From assembly GCF_022354825.1 (NCBI RefSeq), contig NZ_CP031168.1:6635501-6699500 (forward strand): 64,000 bases of DNA. The letters run 5' to 3'. Source of the DNA: Paenibacillus sp. H1-7 (lineage in GTDB: Bacteria > Bacillota > Bacilli > Paenibacillales > NBRC-103111). The notes beneath the pieces were generated by a model. That model was given only the letters and a program-made list of their open reading frames with translations, ran no database searches and was not told the origin of the DNA. Each line of letters opens with the position of its first letter. The first letter of the stretch is position 1. This document shows, in pieces, positions 26,221 to 35,064 of this stretch. The position numbers were made by a program, and so were the translations under genes.

Positions 26221-26248
26221 TTACTTATATTAAGTAACTAATAATAGT
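26221..26248. promoter_or_regulatory. Overlapping dyads upstream of the pirin gene
   Basis: TTACTTATATTAAGTAA (26221-26237) is an inverted repeat of TTACTT with a 5-nt centre, and ACTAATAATAGT (26237-26248) is an ACTA/TAGT dyad. The second resembles the TACT...AGTA-type operators of HxlR/YodB-family redox regulators. It lies 76 bp before the pirin start, between divergent genes. The regulator is not in the window. Confidence 0.35.
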
Positions 26249-26428
26249 ATAAGTCTAATCAAGATATTCGTCAAGCGTTCAATGAGTCGATCTCCAGATA
26301 TAAGCACGATGGACTGTATTCTCAACAATTCGACATTTCCTGGGAAATTACTGCGTCCTGCGACTTGGATCCTCGCCGAAAACGGGATATACTACAAGGA
26401 GATAAAAACCGGATTGGGGGAAGCTTCA

Positions 26429-26794
26429 TTGTCCATTGCGATCATTGTGGAAGGCAAAAACGATAGGAGCAGATTACGGCGACTGCTGACCTCCGACATT
26501 GAAATTCATTGCACCTTCGGGTCCTTGAACACCGAGCGGCTGGAGAAATTGAAGAAGAAAATCGGGGCAAGCGAAGTGTACCTGTTCACGGACAACGATT
26601 CATCGGGTAAAAAAATTCGCGGCATCTTAAGAGATACTTTTCCTGATGCGGAGCAAATCTATACAAGGCGGGGTTATGCCGGTGTGGAAGGCACGCCGGA
26701 TGAATATTTGATTCAGCAATTGGAAAAAGCCGGCCTAGAGGAATTTATTATTTATCCTCTTCAAGACGCGGCTTTAGGGTTTCCGATCGAATAA
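26429..26794 (+). CDS. Toprim-domain protein (YusF-like)
   Basis: A 121-residue protein consisting of little more than a toprim fold: the catalytic Glu in SIAIIVEGKNDRSRL, the DxD motif in VYLFTDNDSSGKKIRG and a later acidic pair in GTPDEYLIQQL. I place the start at a TTG (26429) after GGGGGAAG because the protein then begins right at the toprim strand, as in small Firmicutes toprim proteins. An ATG at 26282 would add 49 unconserved-looking residues and lacks a ribosome site. Relatives are RNase M5-like, but the substrate is unknown. Confidence 0.7.
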   Translation: MSIAIIVEGKNDRSRLRRLLTSDIEIHCTFGSLNTERLEKLKKKIGASEVYLFTDNDSSGKKIRGILRDTFPDAEQIYTRRGYAGVEGTPDEYLIQQLEKAGLEEFIIYPLQDAALGFPIE

Positions 26795-26835
26795 ACCGCT
26801 AGTATGCAGACGGCTGCACGTCGGATTCAATTAGG

Positions 26836-27759
26836 TTAAGGTATGAACTTCATCAAGTAAATGACCATCGTCACCGTGAAAATACTGAATATTGTCGACG
26901 AGAACACCACCTGGGACGAAAACTCCGGCTCGTTGTCGTATTCCACGGCAATCAGCACGCTGCTAAGCGAGGTAGGAACCGCACAGGACAGCACCAGTGC
27001 TTGCGCCATCACTCCTTCGATCCCCATCAAATATACGATCAGAAAACCGACTGCAGGTCCGATCAGAAGCCGCAACACGTTGGACAGCATAACATCGGAC
27101 AGCTTCAGCTGCCATTTCATATTCCCGAGCTGCACCCCGAGTGTAATAAGCGCCGTTGCGATAAAAGCGTTGGAAATGTAATTAATCGGAGCATAGATCG
27201 GATCAGGTACCGGAATATGAAGCCAGCGCATAGCAAATGCTATGGGAATGATGTAGATGACCGGCAGCGTCAAAATGGTCCGCAGCGTTTCCTTCGTGTC
27301 CTTCTTATGTGCATTAACGCTGTAAATTCCGTAGGTGTTCGGAAGCAAATTCTGCATCATCATGATGATAATTTGAATCGAGAGCGTAAATGCATCCCCG
27401 ACAAAAACCAGCTGATTTAGCGGAATGGCGTAGTTGGCGCTGTTATAAAAAATGACGCTGTTGCGCATCGCAGGCACCATCCCGCCCTTATACCGCCTCC
27501 AGCGGATGACGATCTCCACCAGAATAAACATGGCAATGAAGAAAAGCGCGAAAAACGCCAGCGTCTGGAGCAGAAGTCCAAACGTCAGCGTCGATTCGTA
27601 AAGCATTTTAAATACAAGAGCGGGTGAGAATAAATAAAAATTCAATTTGGACAGCGTTTTGATATCGAGCTTGAAGGCCCTGTGCAATACGGCTCCAAGA
27701 GCTACCATGACCGATAGCGGAATGACATTGTTCAGTAAAATATGCGTGAAGTACGTCAT
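26836..27759 (-). CDS. AEC family transporter (auxin efflux carrier type)
   Basis: A 307-residue membrane protein with about ten helices, full length for the AEC/membrane transport protein family. Recognisable features are the N-terminal VALGAVLHRAFKLDIKTLSK, the discontinuous-helix region VIFYNSANYAIPLNQLVF and the C-terminal QALVLSCAVPTSLSSVLIAV. These carriers usually export or exchange organic acids such as malate. It follows the SCO gene by 24 bp and may share its transcript. Confidence 0.9.
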   Translation of the reverse strand: MTYFTHILLNNVIPLSVMVALGAVLHRAFKLDIKTLSKLNFYLFSPALVFKMLYESTLTFGLLLQTLAFFALFFIAMFILVEIVIRWRRYKGGMVPAMRNSVIFYNSANYAIPLNQLVFVGDAFTLSIQIIIMMMQNLLPNTYGIYSVNAHKKDTKETLRTILTLPVIYIIPIAFAMRWLHIPVPDPIYAPINYISNAFIATALITLGVQLGNMKWQLKLSDVMLSNVLRLLIGPAVGFLIVYLMGIEGVMAQALVLSCAVPTSLSSVLIAVEYDNEPEFSSQVVFSSTIFSIFTVTMVIYLMKFIP

Positions 27760-27783
27760 GACTTAGCTCCTTGAGGGTTACGT

Positions 27784-28401
27784 CTATTCTTTCGTCAGCT
27801 TGATCATATCATCGGCAATTCTTTCGATGTTGAGATCGGCGTCATTTCCGTTATAATACGTGCGCAGATCGCCTTTTTTGTCCACCAGCAAAATGACGTT
27901 GTTGTGGCTGAAAGTACCCTGCTGATCTTTGACGACCATCACGCCGAACTTATTGGCCAAATCCATCGTTGCCGCTTCTTCGCCCCGCAGGAAATACCAT
28001 CCCTTATAATCCGGGTGGTACCGGCTGGAAAACTCCTTCAGCTGAGCGACCGTATCTTTGGTAGGATCGAAGGAAATCGATGCAATGGCCGTTTTGTCGC
28101 CGAATACGCCTTTTTTCACCAGCTGATCCTGAACTTTGGAAAGGGAATACGTCGTAGGAGGACATACATCCGGACAAGTAGAAAAGAAGAAATAGACCAG
28201 CTTTACTTTCCCCGCCAAATCGCTGCTTAATCCGACCTGCTTGCCGTCGATATTTTCGAGCTTAAAATCCGGCGCTTTTTTAATGACGCCCATCTTCTCC
28301 TCGCTGCCCTTCATCAGCATGTAGCTGAATACGCCAATCATTGCGAGCAAGACGACGATGACTACGATTTTAAACCCATTTTTTTGCATATTTGCGCTCA
28401 T
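27784..28401 (-). CDS. SCO1/SenC family copper chaperone-like protein
   Basis: A 205-residue membrane-anchored thioredoxin-fold protein. One N-terminal helix (FKIVVIVVLLAMIGVFSYML) precedes the SCO domain, with the copper-binding CxxxC in STCPDVCPPT and the conserved His in GTFSHNNVILLVDKKG. It probably delivers copper to the CuA site of cytochrome c oxidase. I start it at the ATG at 28401 after AGAAGGGG. It follows the heme-farnesyltransferase gene, another cytochrome oxidase assembly factor, with a terminator-like hairpin between them. Confidence 0.92.
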   Translation of the reverse strand: MSANMQKNGFKIVVIVVLLAMIGVFSYMLMKGSEEKMGVIKKAPDFKLENIDGKQVGLSSDLAGKVKLVYFFFSTCPDVCPPTTYSLSKVQDQLVKKGVFGDKTAIASISFDPTKDTVAQLKEFSSRYHPDYKGWYFLRGEEAATMDLANKFGVMVVKDQQGTFSHNNVILLVDKKGDLRTYYNGNDADLNIERIADDMIKLTKE

Positions 28402-28422
28402 TTTCGCATCCCCTTCTTTCTT

Positions 28423-28452
28423 CAAAAAAAATATCCCATGTTGCCATGGGAT
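28423..28452 (-). terminator. Hairpin terminator between ctaB and the SCO gene
   Basis: Minus strand: ATCCCATG, loop GCAA, CATGGGAT, then A and a run of eight T. It lies 38 bp past the ctaB stop and directly before the SCO ribosome site, so SCO expression may depend on read-through. Confidence 0.8.
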
Positions 28453-28489
28453 GGGTACGTTTCGTTCTCCAACCAGACGCTACTTATGC

Positions 28490-29443
28490 TTATGGTATTT
28501 TCACCGTCGTAATCACCATGATGATGAACAGAAGCGTCAAATAGTTGATGGAATAAATAAATATCTTCTTCGCCCATTGCACTTCGTCCTCGGCCTTGAA
28601 GCCTTTGACGGCGAGATACGCCCAGTACAAGCCCATAATCATAGCTGCATAAAAGAAAATCACATTGACATAGCCGAATACATACAGCAGCAAGGATACC
28701 GGCACAATCAGCACGATGTAGCGCATCATGCTGATCTTGGTTACATAAGAGCCGCGAACAACCGGAAGCAGCGGAAAGCCTGCTGCGCGGTACTCTTCCA
28801 TACGGCGAATGCCCAGCGCCCAGAAGTGCGGCGGCTGCCACAGGAACAGGATGCCGAACAAGATCAGCGCGCCTGCGTCGATTTGCGGGGTGACGGCACA
28901 GTAGCCGATAACCGGAGGAATAGCTCCCGAAAAACTGCCGACGAAGGTGCTCCACACGGAGGTACGCTTAAACCAGGCCGTATAGATCCACACGTAAACG
29001 AACAAGCCGATCATACCAAGCAGTGCGGACATTGGATTCACTAGCAGCCAAAGCCCCGATACCCCGATGACGCCGAGAATAATACCGTACCAAAGCACCA
29101 CATTAGGCGACATTTTGCCGGTAGCCAGTGCGCGCTTCTGCGTCCGTGCCATCTTGACATCCATGTCCCGGTCCAGGTAGTTGTTCAGTACACAGCCGGA
29201 CGCCATGACCAATGCGGTGCCAATCATCGTGTACAACAGCTGCAGCCAGTTGACGTGCCAACCGGATGCGACCCAGAAACCGCCGAAAGCGGTGATCGAA
29301 TTGGAAAATATAATACCCGGTTTGGCAAGCTGAACAAAATCTCTCCAAGTAACGGGCCCAAGATCTGTTGTGGGTTCTTGATGTGTTTCCGCCGCAGCCG
29401 CCATCCCGTCTCTGGATAGATCAAGCCTCATTTGCTCTTCCAC
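28490..29443 (-). CDS. ctaB: Protoheme IX farnesyltransferase
   Basis: A 317-residue UbiA-superfamily membrane prenyltransferase that converts heme B to heme O for cytochrome oxidase. The first Asp-rich motif is NNYLDRDMDVKMARTQKR and the second region is YTAWFKRTSVWSTFVGSFSG; about nine helices follow. The start is a GTG (29443) with GGGGG 7 nt upstream. A good sigma-A promoter is present at 29539-29567. A second, SCO-type assembly factor lies downstream. Confidence 0.95.
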   Translation of the reverse strand: MEEQMRLDLSRDGMAAAAETHQEPTTDLGPVTWRDFVQLAKPGIIFSNSITAFGGFWVASGWHVNWLQLLYTMIGTALVMASGCVLNNYLDRDMDVKMARTQKRALATGKMSPNVVLWYGIILGVIGVSGLWLLVNPMSALLGMIGLFVYVWIYTAWFKRTSVWSTFVGSFSGAIPPVIGYCAVTPQIDAGALILFGILFLWQPPHFWALGIRRMEEYRAAGFPLLPVVRGSYVTKISMMRYIVLIVPVSLLLYVFGYVNVIFFYAAMIMGLYWAYLAVKGFKAEDEVQWAKKIFIYSINYLTLLFIIMVITTVKIP

Positions 29444-29538
29444 TTTATAGCCCCCTTAAAAAAGTCCCCCGAGGGAAACTTATATCGATAAACAATACGG
29501 AAGGAGGAACTTATATGTCCTCCTCGCGTGTCCTCTAT

Positions 29539-29567
29539 ATAATATCAACCCGGACTCCGTTTGACAA
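29539..29567 (-). promoter_or_regulatory. Sigma-A promoter of ctaB
   Basis: Minus strand TTGTCA (29562-29567), 17-bp spacer, TATTAT (29539-29544), about 95 bp before the GTG start. The rest of the 334-bp gap 29444-29777 holds a GGAGGA/TCCTCC dyad at 29502-29524 and no convincing gene. Confidence 0.7.
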
Positions 29568-29777
29568 CAAACCTCGCAGGGAGTTCAAAATATTGTCGAT
29601 ATATCACAAAGTTCACCCGTTTGTCAAAAAACAAAGGAATGTACTAAACATGATTGCGAAAGCTGCGGATATCATTAGAATTTGCGCCGGTTCCGGTCAT
29701 AAGAAAAGCCCCAGCCCTAAAGGAGCAGCGGAGGCGGCGGGACATTTCAATATTTCTGTGCATAATAAAAACCGACA

Positions 29778-30662
29778 TTATTTGCGAATTTGAATATCTG
29801 TATCGACAAAATAAGTTCTTCGGATAAATTTCCAGATAGCTTCCAGCAATTGCTGAATTTCATAGACCTTGAAGCCCATAACGGATACCACAAGCCCGTA
29901 TTTGTACGTTCGGCTCACCCCGCTGTACAGCTTCATTCCGCTGAACGGTACGGCGGTTTCCTCATCTACACCAAGCAGTCGGTTTAAATAATCGCGGACC
30001 CGATCGGCAAAGCCGGCATCCACCTGTTCCGAGAACACATAGAGAGCTCCGTAATGGGTAAAAGGCCCCCATGCCCCAATAGCGTCCAGCTTTTGTGTAG
30101 GTGATGAAGGCTCCACCCTTTGCTTGGCGCAAAAGATCAGCTCCGAGCCGAAGGTGACCTTAAGCTCGCTTCGGTACAAACCATACTGGAACAGCTCTCC
30201 CCGCTGCGTACGGCCCGGACATACCGTCTCGGACAGGATGAGCACAGAGCCCGGCTCCATTCGCACCTCGGTTTCGCTGTAAAAATAAGCATCTTTATAC
30301 AGCATCAGCGGTTCCGGCATATATTCGACTACGCTGCCGCGGGCAAGAGTTAACGTCTGACGCTGCACGCTCGCCTGATCGGCCAAGCTTCCGTCTGCGC
30401 TGCGAAGGACGGGGTGCACCTTCGTGTACGATTGATTCGTAACATATACCTTCGTATTCTCGCCAAAATGCCAGTCGAGCTCATAGCGGTCCCCCGACAT
30501 AATGCCGGGAGACGCGTCCATGACATATACGCCCAGCTGTCCGTCGTCGAACGGGAACGCCTTGGCGATTTTGAGCGGATAGGCATGATACCGGTCCCCA
30601 AGCCGCGTCTCTCCCCCCGCTTCCAGAAAAGCGGCCGAGACGCGGCCAGTTGTCCTAGGCAT
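29778..30662 (-). CDS. ureD: Urease accessory protein UreD (UreH)
   Basis: A 294-residue urease-assembly scaffold. Diagnostic segments are the N-terminal RVSAAFLEAGGETRLGDRYH, the SPGIMSGDRYELD motif and VYVTNQSYTKVHP. UreD binds the apo-urease with UreF and UreG to allow Ni insertion and Lys carbamylation. It is the last gene of the operon and overlaps ureG by 8 bp. In many operons UreD comes first or last in this way. No clear terminator is seen after it. Confidence 0.95.
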   Translation of the reverse strand: MPRTTGRVSAAFLEAGGETRLGDRYHAYPLKIAKAFPFDDGQLGVYVMDASPGIMSGDRYELDWHFGENTKVYVTNQSYTKVHPVLRSADGSLADQASVQRQTLTLARGSVVEYMPEPLMLYKDAYFYSETEVRMEPGSVLILSETVCPGRTQRGELFQYGLYRSELKVTFGSELIFCAKQRVEPSSPTQKLDAIGAWGPFTHYGALYVFSEQVDAGFADRVRDYLNRLLGVDEETAVPFSGMKLYSGVSRTYKYGLVVSVMGFKVYEIQQLLEAIWKFIRRTYFVDTDIQIRK

Positions 30663-31317
30663 GGCGGTATTCCCGCTCGATCCAATCTACGATGTCGTCC
30701 AGGCCTTGGCCGTTGAACAGGTTAGAGAAAATAAACGGACGATCCCCGCGCATCCGGCGCGTATCCTCTTCCATTACGGCTAGGCTTGCGCCTACGTGAG
30801 GAGCCAGATCGATCTTATTGATGACGAGCATGTCGGACCGGATAATGCCGGGACCGCCCTTGCGAGGAATTTTCTCTCCTTGCGCCACGTCGATTATATA
30901 GATGAAGCGATCCACCAGCTCCGGACTGAACGCCGCCGCGAGATTGTCTCCGCCGCTCTCAATGAAGATCAAATCCAGATGCGAGAACCGGCGCTCCAGC
31001 TCCTCGATCGCTTCGAAGTTCATGGAAGCATCTTCACGGATCGCCGTATGCGGGCAGCCTCCCGTCTCTACGCCGATAATGCGCTCGGCAGGCAATGCTT
31101 CCGAACGGATCAAGATGTTCGCGTCTTCCTTCGTATAAATATCGTTGGTGATGACTGCGATGCTGTAGCGGTCGTTCAGCTTGCGGGCAAGTCTTTCTAC
31201 CAGCGCGGTTTTACCGGACCCGACCGGTCCTCCGATTCCGATTCTCATCGGACGATCCAGATGAGTATGCTCAGGTGTTTCCCAATGGTGATGGTGATGC
31301 GCTCCTCCTTGACACAT
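30655..31317 (-). CDS. ureG: Urease accessory GTPase UreG with His-rich N-terminus
   Basis: A 220-residue SIMIBI-class GTPase. The P-loop is GIGGPVGSGKTALVERL; the nickel-binding CPH-type motif is ETGGCPHTAIREDASMN; ESGGDNLAA and VINKIDLAPHVGA follow (G3, G4). The first 20 residues contain a run of five His plus further His (GGAHHHHHWETPEHTHLD), unusual for a plain UreG and likely to hold Ni2+. The start at 31317 follows AAAGGGAGG; an upstream extension lacks a site. No ureE is present, so the His tract may replace its nickel-storage role. Confidence 0.95.
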   Translation of the reverse strand: MCQGGAHHHHHWETPEHTHLDRPMRIGIGGPVGSGKTALVERLARKLNDRYSIAVITNDIYTKEDANILIRSEALPAERIIGVETGGCPHTAIREDASMNFEAIEELERRFSHLDLIFIESGGDNLAAAFSPELVDRFIYIIDVAQGEKIPRKGGPGIIRSDMLVINKIDLAPHVGASLAVMEEDTRRMRGDRPFIFSNLFNGQGLDDIVDWIEREYRHA

Positions 31318-31378
31318 AGGCGTTTGCCTCCCTTTATATAGGTAGATAATAGTATGAAATAAATCCCGCATTGTACGC

Positions 31379-32089
31379 TTAAGACATGAACAGCCTGGAA
31401 TACAATGCTTCATGCCGCATCATGGCAATTTCCGCAGACGGTGCATTGGCGAAGCCGTCCTCCAACGGGTCCAAATGCCCCGCTTCGTTCCATGCCATAG
31501 CAATCACTGGCAGCAGCTGCGCCAGAAGGCGCTGTCCCTCGGTCTGACCGATGGACATGAGCCGGAGTCCGCTGTTGATGCATGTCATCGTACATGTATA
31601 CAAATACCCCTCGACGGCCATGGCCAGCGGCACCTGGAGATGGTAGCTGATCCAGCCGTGGATCAGCGGATGCGTCCCGAAGCAGCGCTGCTCGCGTACG
31701 GCCGTTTGCAGCGGCTCCCACGGCAGCTCGGGATGGATGGATCGGGCCAGCTGATTCAGCCGCCGGCCCATCTTCAGCACGCCATCCCTCGTCTCGGCAG
31801 CCGCCCTTTGCACGTGCTGCATCCGGTCGACAAGCCATAACGACTCCCAGTCTTCGTCCGGAGCGTACTGGTATACAGCCTTGACGGCGAGAGCGTCGAC
31901 CGGTGTCCAGCTGTGGAACAGCATCGTCTCGATATACTGCCGCAGCTGCTCCGGCTTCTGTACCGCTCCCATCTGCACGAACGTTTCCAAACCGAACGAG
32001 TGGGAGAATCCTCCTATCGGCAGCGCAGAGTCCAACAGCTGAACGTAAGTCAGCCACGAGTACGCCGGCTCGCCGGACGGTTGTTTCAT
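31379..32089 (-). CDS. ureF: Urease accessory protein UreF
   Basis: A 236-residue all-helical accessory protein. The N-terminal signature is LLDSALPIGGFSHSFGLETF, and the middle has FGTHPLIHGWISYHLQVPLA. UreF bridges UreD and UreG in the maturation complex and acts on GTP hydrolysis timing. It follows ureC by 56 bp, where ureE often sits in other operons. There is no room for ureE here. Confidence 0.95.
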   Translation of the reverse strand: MKQPSGEPAYSWLTYVQLLDSALPIGGFSHSFGLETFVQMGAVQKPEQLRQYIETMLFHSWTPVDALAVKAVYQYAPDEDWESLWLVDRMQHVQRAAAETRDGVLKMGRRLNQLARSIHPELPWEPLQTAVREQRCFGTHPLIHGWISYHLQVPLAMAVEGYLYTCTMTCINSGLRLMSIGQTEGQRLLAQLLPVIAMAWNEAGHLDPLEDGFANAPSAEIAMMRHEALYSRLFMS

Positions 32090-32145
32090 GAGCTTCCCTC
32101 CTGCCCGTTGCTTTCGTCATATCCGGAAGTCGGTTGGAAGGACTT

Positions 32146-33894
32146 CTAGAACAAAAAGTAGCGCTGCGCCATCGGCAGCTCGTGAGCCGGTTCGCAAGTA
32201 ATGGCGGATCCGTCCACCTTGACCTCATACGTCTCCGGATTCACTATAATTTCCGGCGTCTCTCCGTTATGGATCATATCTTTCTTCGTTACGGAGCGGC
32301 AGTTTTTGACCGGCTCGATCCGCTTCTGCAGCCCCAGCTCCTTGTGCACGCCCTTATCGTAGGAAGCCTGCGATACGAAAGTAATGCAATGGTTCAAAGC
32401 CTTGCCGAAGGAGCCGAACATCGGACGGCCGAACACCGGCTGCGGCGTCGGGATCGATGCGTTCGGATCGCCCATTTGGGCATAAGCGATCATGCCTCCC
32501 TTGAGGACGAGATCCGGCTTGATGCCGAAGAACATCGGACTCCATACGACCAGATCCGCCAGCTTGCCGACCTCGACGGAACCGACCAGATGGGAGACGC
32601 CGTGAGTAATGGCCGGATTGATCGTATATTTCGCCACATAGCGTTTGATACGGAAGTTATCCTGCTCGGATGCGGCTGACTCCGTGCCGCCGGCTGCGGC
32701 CTGTTCTCCAGGCGCCGGCAAGTATCCGCGCTGCTTCTTCATCTTGTCCGCCGTCTGCCATGTGCGGATGATCACTTCCCCTACCCGGCCCATCGCCTGA
32801 GAGTCGGAGCTCAGCATACTGAACACGCCCATATCGTGAAGAATGTCCTCCGCGGCGATCGTCTCCGGGCGGATTCGCGAATCGGCGAAAGCAACGTCCT
32901 CCGGAATGCGGCTGTCCAGATGATGGCACACCATCAGCATGTCGAGATGCTCCTCAACCGTATTGATCGTATAGGGACGCGTAGGGTTCGTTGACGACGG
33001 GAGCACATTGGACTCCGCCGCCGCTTTGATAATATCCGGAGCGTGCCCTCCGCCCGCGCCTTCGGTATGGTAAGTATGAATCGTGCGCCCGCCGATAGCG
33101 GCCAGCGTATCCTCGACGAAGCCGGACTCGTTCAACGTGTCCGTATGAATTGCCACCTGCACGTCGTAGCGGTCCGCTACTTGGAGGCAAGCATCGATAG
33201 CTGCCGGCGTAGTGCCCCAATCCTCGTGCAGCTTCAAGCCGATGGCACCCGCTTCCACCTGCTCGATAAGCGGCTCTGTGAAAGCAGCATTGCCCTTCCC
33301 TGTGAACCCGAGGTTCATAGGGAACGCTTCGGCCGCTTCGAGCATCCGGTACATATGCCACGATCCCGGCGTGCACGTCGTGGCGCTTGTACCTGCCGCC
33401 GGCCCCGTACCCCCGCCGATCATCGTCGTCACGCCCGAAGCGAGCGCCGTCTCGATCTGCTGCGGACATATATAATGAATGTGCGTATCGATTCCGCCTG
33501 CGGTAATAATTTTGCCTTCCCCTGCGATGACCTCCGTGCCGGCCCCGACGATCATATTCGGATGGACGCCGTCCATCAGGTCCGGGTTACCGGCTTTGCC
33601 GATGCCGACGATCATGCCGTCCTTGATTCCGATATCGGCCTTGACAATCCCCCAGTGATCGATAATGACGGCATTCGTTATCAAAGTATCGAGCACGCCT
33701 TGCTCTCGAGTATGGCGGCTCGACTGCCCCATCCCGTCACGGATGACTTTGCCCCCGCCGAATTTGCATTCTTCACCGTATACGGTGAAGTCCTGCTCGA
33801 TTTCCGCCCATAGCTCCGTATCGGCCAGCCTAACGGCATCTCCTGTTGTCGGTCCGAACATTTGGGCGTATGCTTTTCGATTCATTTGGACCAT
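32146..33894 (-). CDS. ureC: Urease alpha subunit (catalytic)
   Basis: A 582-residue nickel metallohydrolase that splits urea to ammonia and carbamate. All active-site residues are recognisable: the Ni ligands HIH in GGIDTHIHYICPQ (about 138 and 140), the carbamylated Lys in GLKLHEDWG, His in QVAIHTDTLNE, the His pair in YHTEGAGGGHAPD, the flap Cys-His in MVCHHLDSRIPED, and the Asp ligand in MLSSDSQAMGRVGE. It begins 4 bp after ureB. A slightly longer Gly/Ala loop (GEQAAAGGTESAASEQDN) near residue 410 accounts for its length above the usual 570. Confidence 0.97.
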   Translation of the reverse strand: MVQMNRKAYAQMFGPTTGDAVRLADTELWAEIEQDFTVYGEECKFGGGKVIRDGMGQSSRHTREQGVLDTLITNAVIIDHWGIVKADIGIKDGMIVGIGKAGNPDLMDGVHPNMIVGAGTEVIAGEGKIITAGGIDTHIHYICPQQIETALASGVTTMIGGGTGPAAGTSATTCTPGSWHMYRMLEAAEAFPMNLGFTGKGNAAFTEPLIEQVEAGAIGLKLHEDWGTTPAAIDACLQVADRYDVQVAIHTDTLNESGFVEDTLAAIGGRTIHTYHTEGAGGGHAPDIIKAAAESNVLPSSTNPTRPYTINTVEEHLDMLMVCHHLDSRIPEDVAFADSRIRPETIAAEDILHDMGVFSMLSSDSQAMGRVGEVIIRTWQTADKMKKQRGYLPAPGEQAAAGGTESAASEQDNFRIKRYVAKYTINPAITHGVSHLVGSVEVGKLADLVVWSPMFFGIKPDLVLKGGMIAYAQMGDPNASIPTPQPVFGRPMFGSFGKALNHCITFVSQASYDKGVHKELGLQKRIEPVKNCRSVTKKDMIHNGETPEIIVNPETYEVKVDGSAITCEPAHELPMAQRYFLF

Positions 33895-33898
33895 CCGC

Positions 33899-34264
33899 TT
33901 ACACGCCCTCCTTCCACGCTTCCAGCCGCTGTCTAACGTCTTCAGGGATCGCGCCGTGCTCCGCCGGACCTTTGGACAGACCGTTCAATCCGTAAGAGAG
34001 CTTGGCACCGCCCAATTCCACAAGCTGCACCGGCTTTTCTTCGCCCGGCTCGAACCGGACCGCCGTTCCGGCGGGAATATCAAGCCGCATCCCGAATGCA
34101 GCCTCTCTGTCAAACGACAATCCGCGGTTCACTTCAAAAAAATGATAATGCGAGCCGACCTGTACCGGTCTGTCTCCCGTATTGACAACGATCAGGCTGC
34201 ATGTCTTCTTACCTATATTTAATTGGATATCTCCCGCCCTAACACGGTACTCGCCAGGAATCAT
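33899..34264 (-). CDS. ureB: Urease beta subunit
   Basis: A 121-residue structural subunit. Family motifs are MIPGEYRVRAGDIQLN, the DRPVQVGSHYHFFEVN segment and the C-terminal LSYGLNGLSKG. It is in the three-gene bacterial urease layout (separate gamma, beta and alpha), 16 bp after ureA and 4 bp before ureC. No catalytic residues are contributed. Confidence 0.96.
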   Translation of the reverse strand: MIPGEYRVRAGDIQLNIGKKTCSLIVVNTGDRPVQVGSHYHFFEVNRGLSFDREAAFGMRLDIPAGTAVRFEPGEEKPVQLVELGGAKLSYGLNGLSKGPAEHGAIPEDVRQRLEAWKEGV

Positions 34265-34280
34265 TCCTCACCGGCCCCTT

Positions 34281-34592
34281 TCACTTCCGATATCCGATCG
34301 GTTGATGTACCGTTACCAGCTTCGTACCGTCCGGAAACGTAGCCTCCACCTGAACCTCGTGAACCATCTCCGGTATACCTTCCATCACTTGATCGGCATT
34401 CAATATCGTCGTTCCATATTGCATCAGCTGCGCTACGGTCATCCCATCCCTCGCTCCCTCCATAATTTCTGAGGTAATAAGAGCGATGCTTTCGGGGTAG
34501 TTCAGCTTCACACCGCGCTGCAGCCTTCGTCTGGCCAAATCCGCCGCTACCGTAATCAGCAGCTTCTCCTTTTCCCTTTCGGTTAAATGCAC
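34281..34592 (-). CDS. ureA: Urease gamma subunit
   Basis: A 103-residue structural subunit beginning MHLTEREKEKLLITVAADLA and containing LNYPESIALITSEIMEGARD and the C-terminal LVTVHQPIG. The start is a GTG with AAGGAGG 9 nt upstream. It is the first gene of the urease operon. A GlnR/TnrA-type box lies 38 bp upstream, suggesting nitrogen control. Confidence 0.96.
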   Translation of the reverse strand: MHLTEREKEKLLITVAADLARRRLQRGVKLNYPESIALITSEIMEGARDGMTVAQLMQYGTTILNADQVMEGIPEMVHEVQVEATFPDGTKLVTVHQPIGYRK

Positions 34593-34629
34593 GATATACA
34601 GCCTCCTTGACCCAAAACAGATAAGATAA

Positions 34630-34646
34630 TGTTATATTACTTAACA
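34630..34646. promoter_or_regulatory. GlnR/TnrA-type box near ureA
   Basis: TGTTATATTACTTAACA fits the TGTNA-N7-TNACA consensus exactly. It is centred about 45 bp before the ureA start in the 472-bp divergent ure-urt region. The rest of that region is AT-rich with no gene seen. Confidence 0.75.
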
Positions 34647-34839
34647 CAAAAAGACGAATGATCCATTGCCATATCGTTTATTATATTCGCTATTTCAGAT
34701 TCTGTAAACCGATTACGTTAATTTTTATAACGCCTTTCAGGATTTATTTTCCGTTTTTCAGGCTCACACGAATGGAATATCACATATATTTTAAATATGT
34801 AGCCAGATTTTCCGTACAAAAACTTGAGAACAAAATTTA

Positions 34840-34856
34840 TGTAAAGTATATTGACA
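34840..34856. promoter_or_regulatory. GlnR/TnrA-type box near urtA
   Basis: TGTAAAGTATATTGACA fits TGTNA-N7-TNACA exactly. Its last six bases are the -35 hexamer of the urt promoter, so a bound regulator would contact or block RNA polymerase. Confidence 0.75.
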
Positions 34857-34880
34857 TATAAGTGACGCAAGATCTATGAT
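34851..34880 (+). promoter_or_regulatory. Sigma-A promoter of urtABCDE
   Basis: TTGACA (34851-34856), 18-bp spacer, TATGAT (34875-34880). It implies a leader of about 180 nt before urtA; I do not recognise a riboswitch in it. Confidence 0.7.
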
Positions 34881-35064
34881 AGGTCGTGTGAGAAAACTTT
34901 CCATAGTTTCGACGAAAAGAGAAACCGGATATTAACCGAACGTCGTACCGGAACGGATCGTTCTCCATGCTCGATTCGCTTAACCGATCATCAAGATCAA
35001 CCCTGCAATTTCAACCGGTAAGCTATCGATGAAGCTGTACAATATGAAGAGGAGTGGATGGTCG

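Noticed and set aside
29515..29793. A 92-codon plus-strand frame with a good GGAGG site upstream of ureD's end
   Set aside because: It overlaps the ctaB promoter on the other strand, resembles no family and is low in typical codons; the GGAGG is part of a GGAGGA/TCCTCC dyad.
34881..35064. Possible riboswitch in the urtA leader (guanidine or similar)
   Set aside because: I could not find the conserved core motifs of ykkC-type or other known riboswitches; only a long leader is supported.
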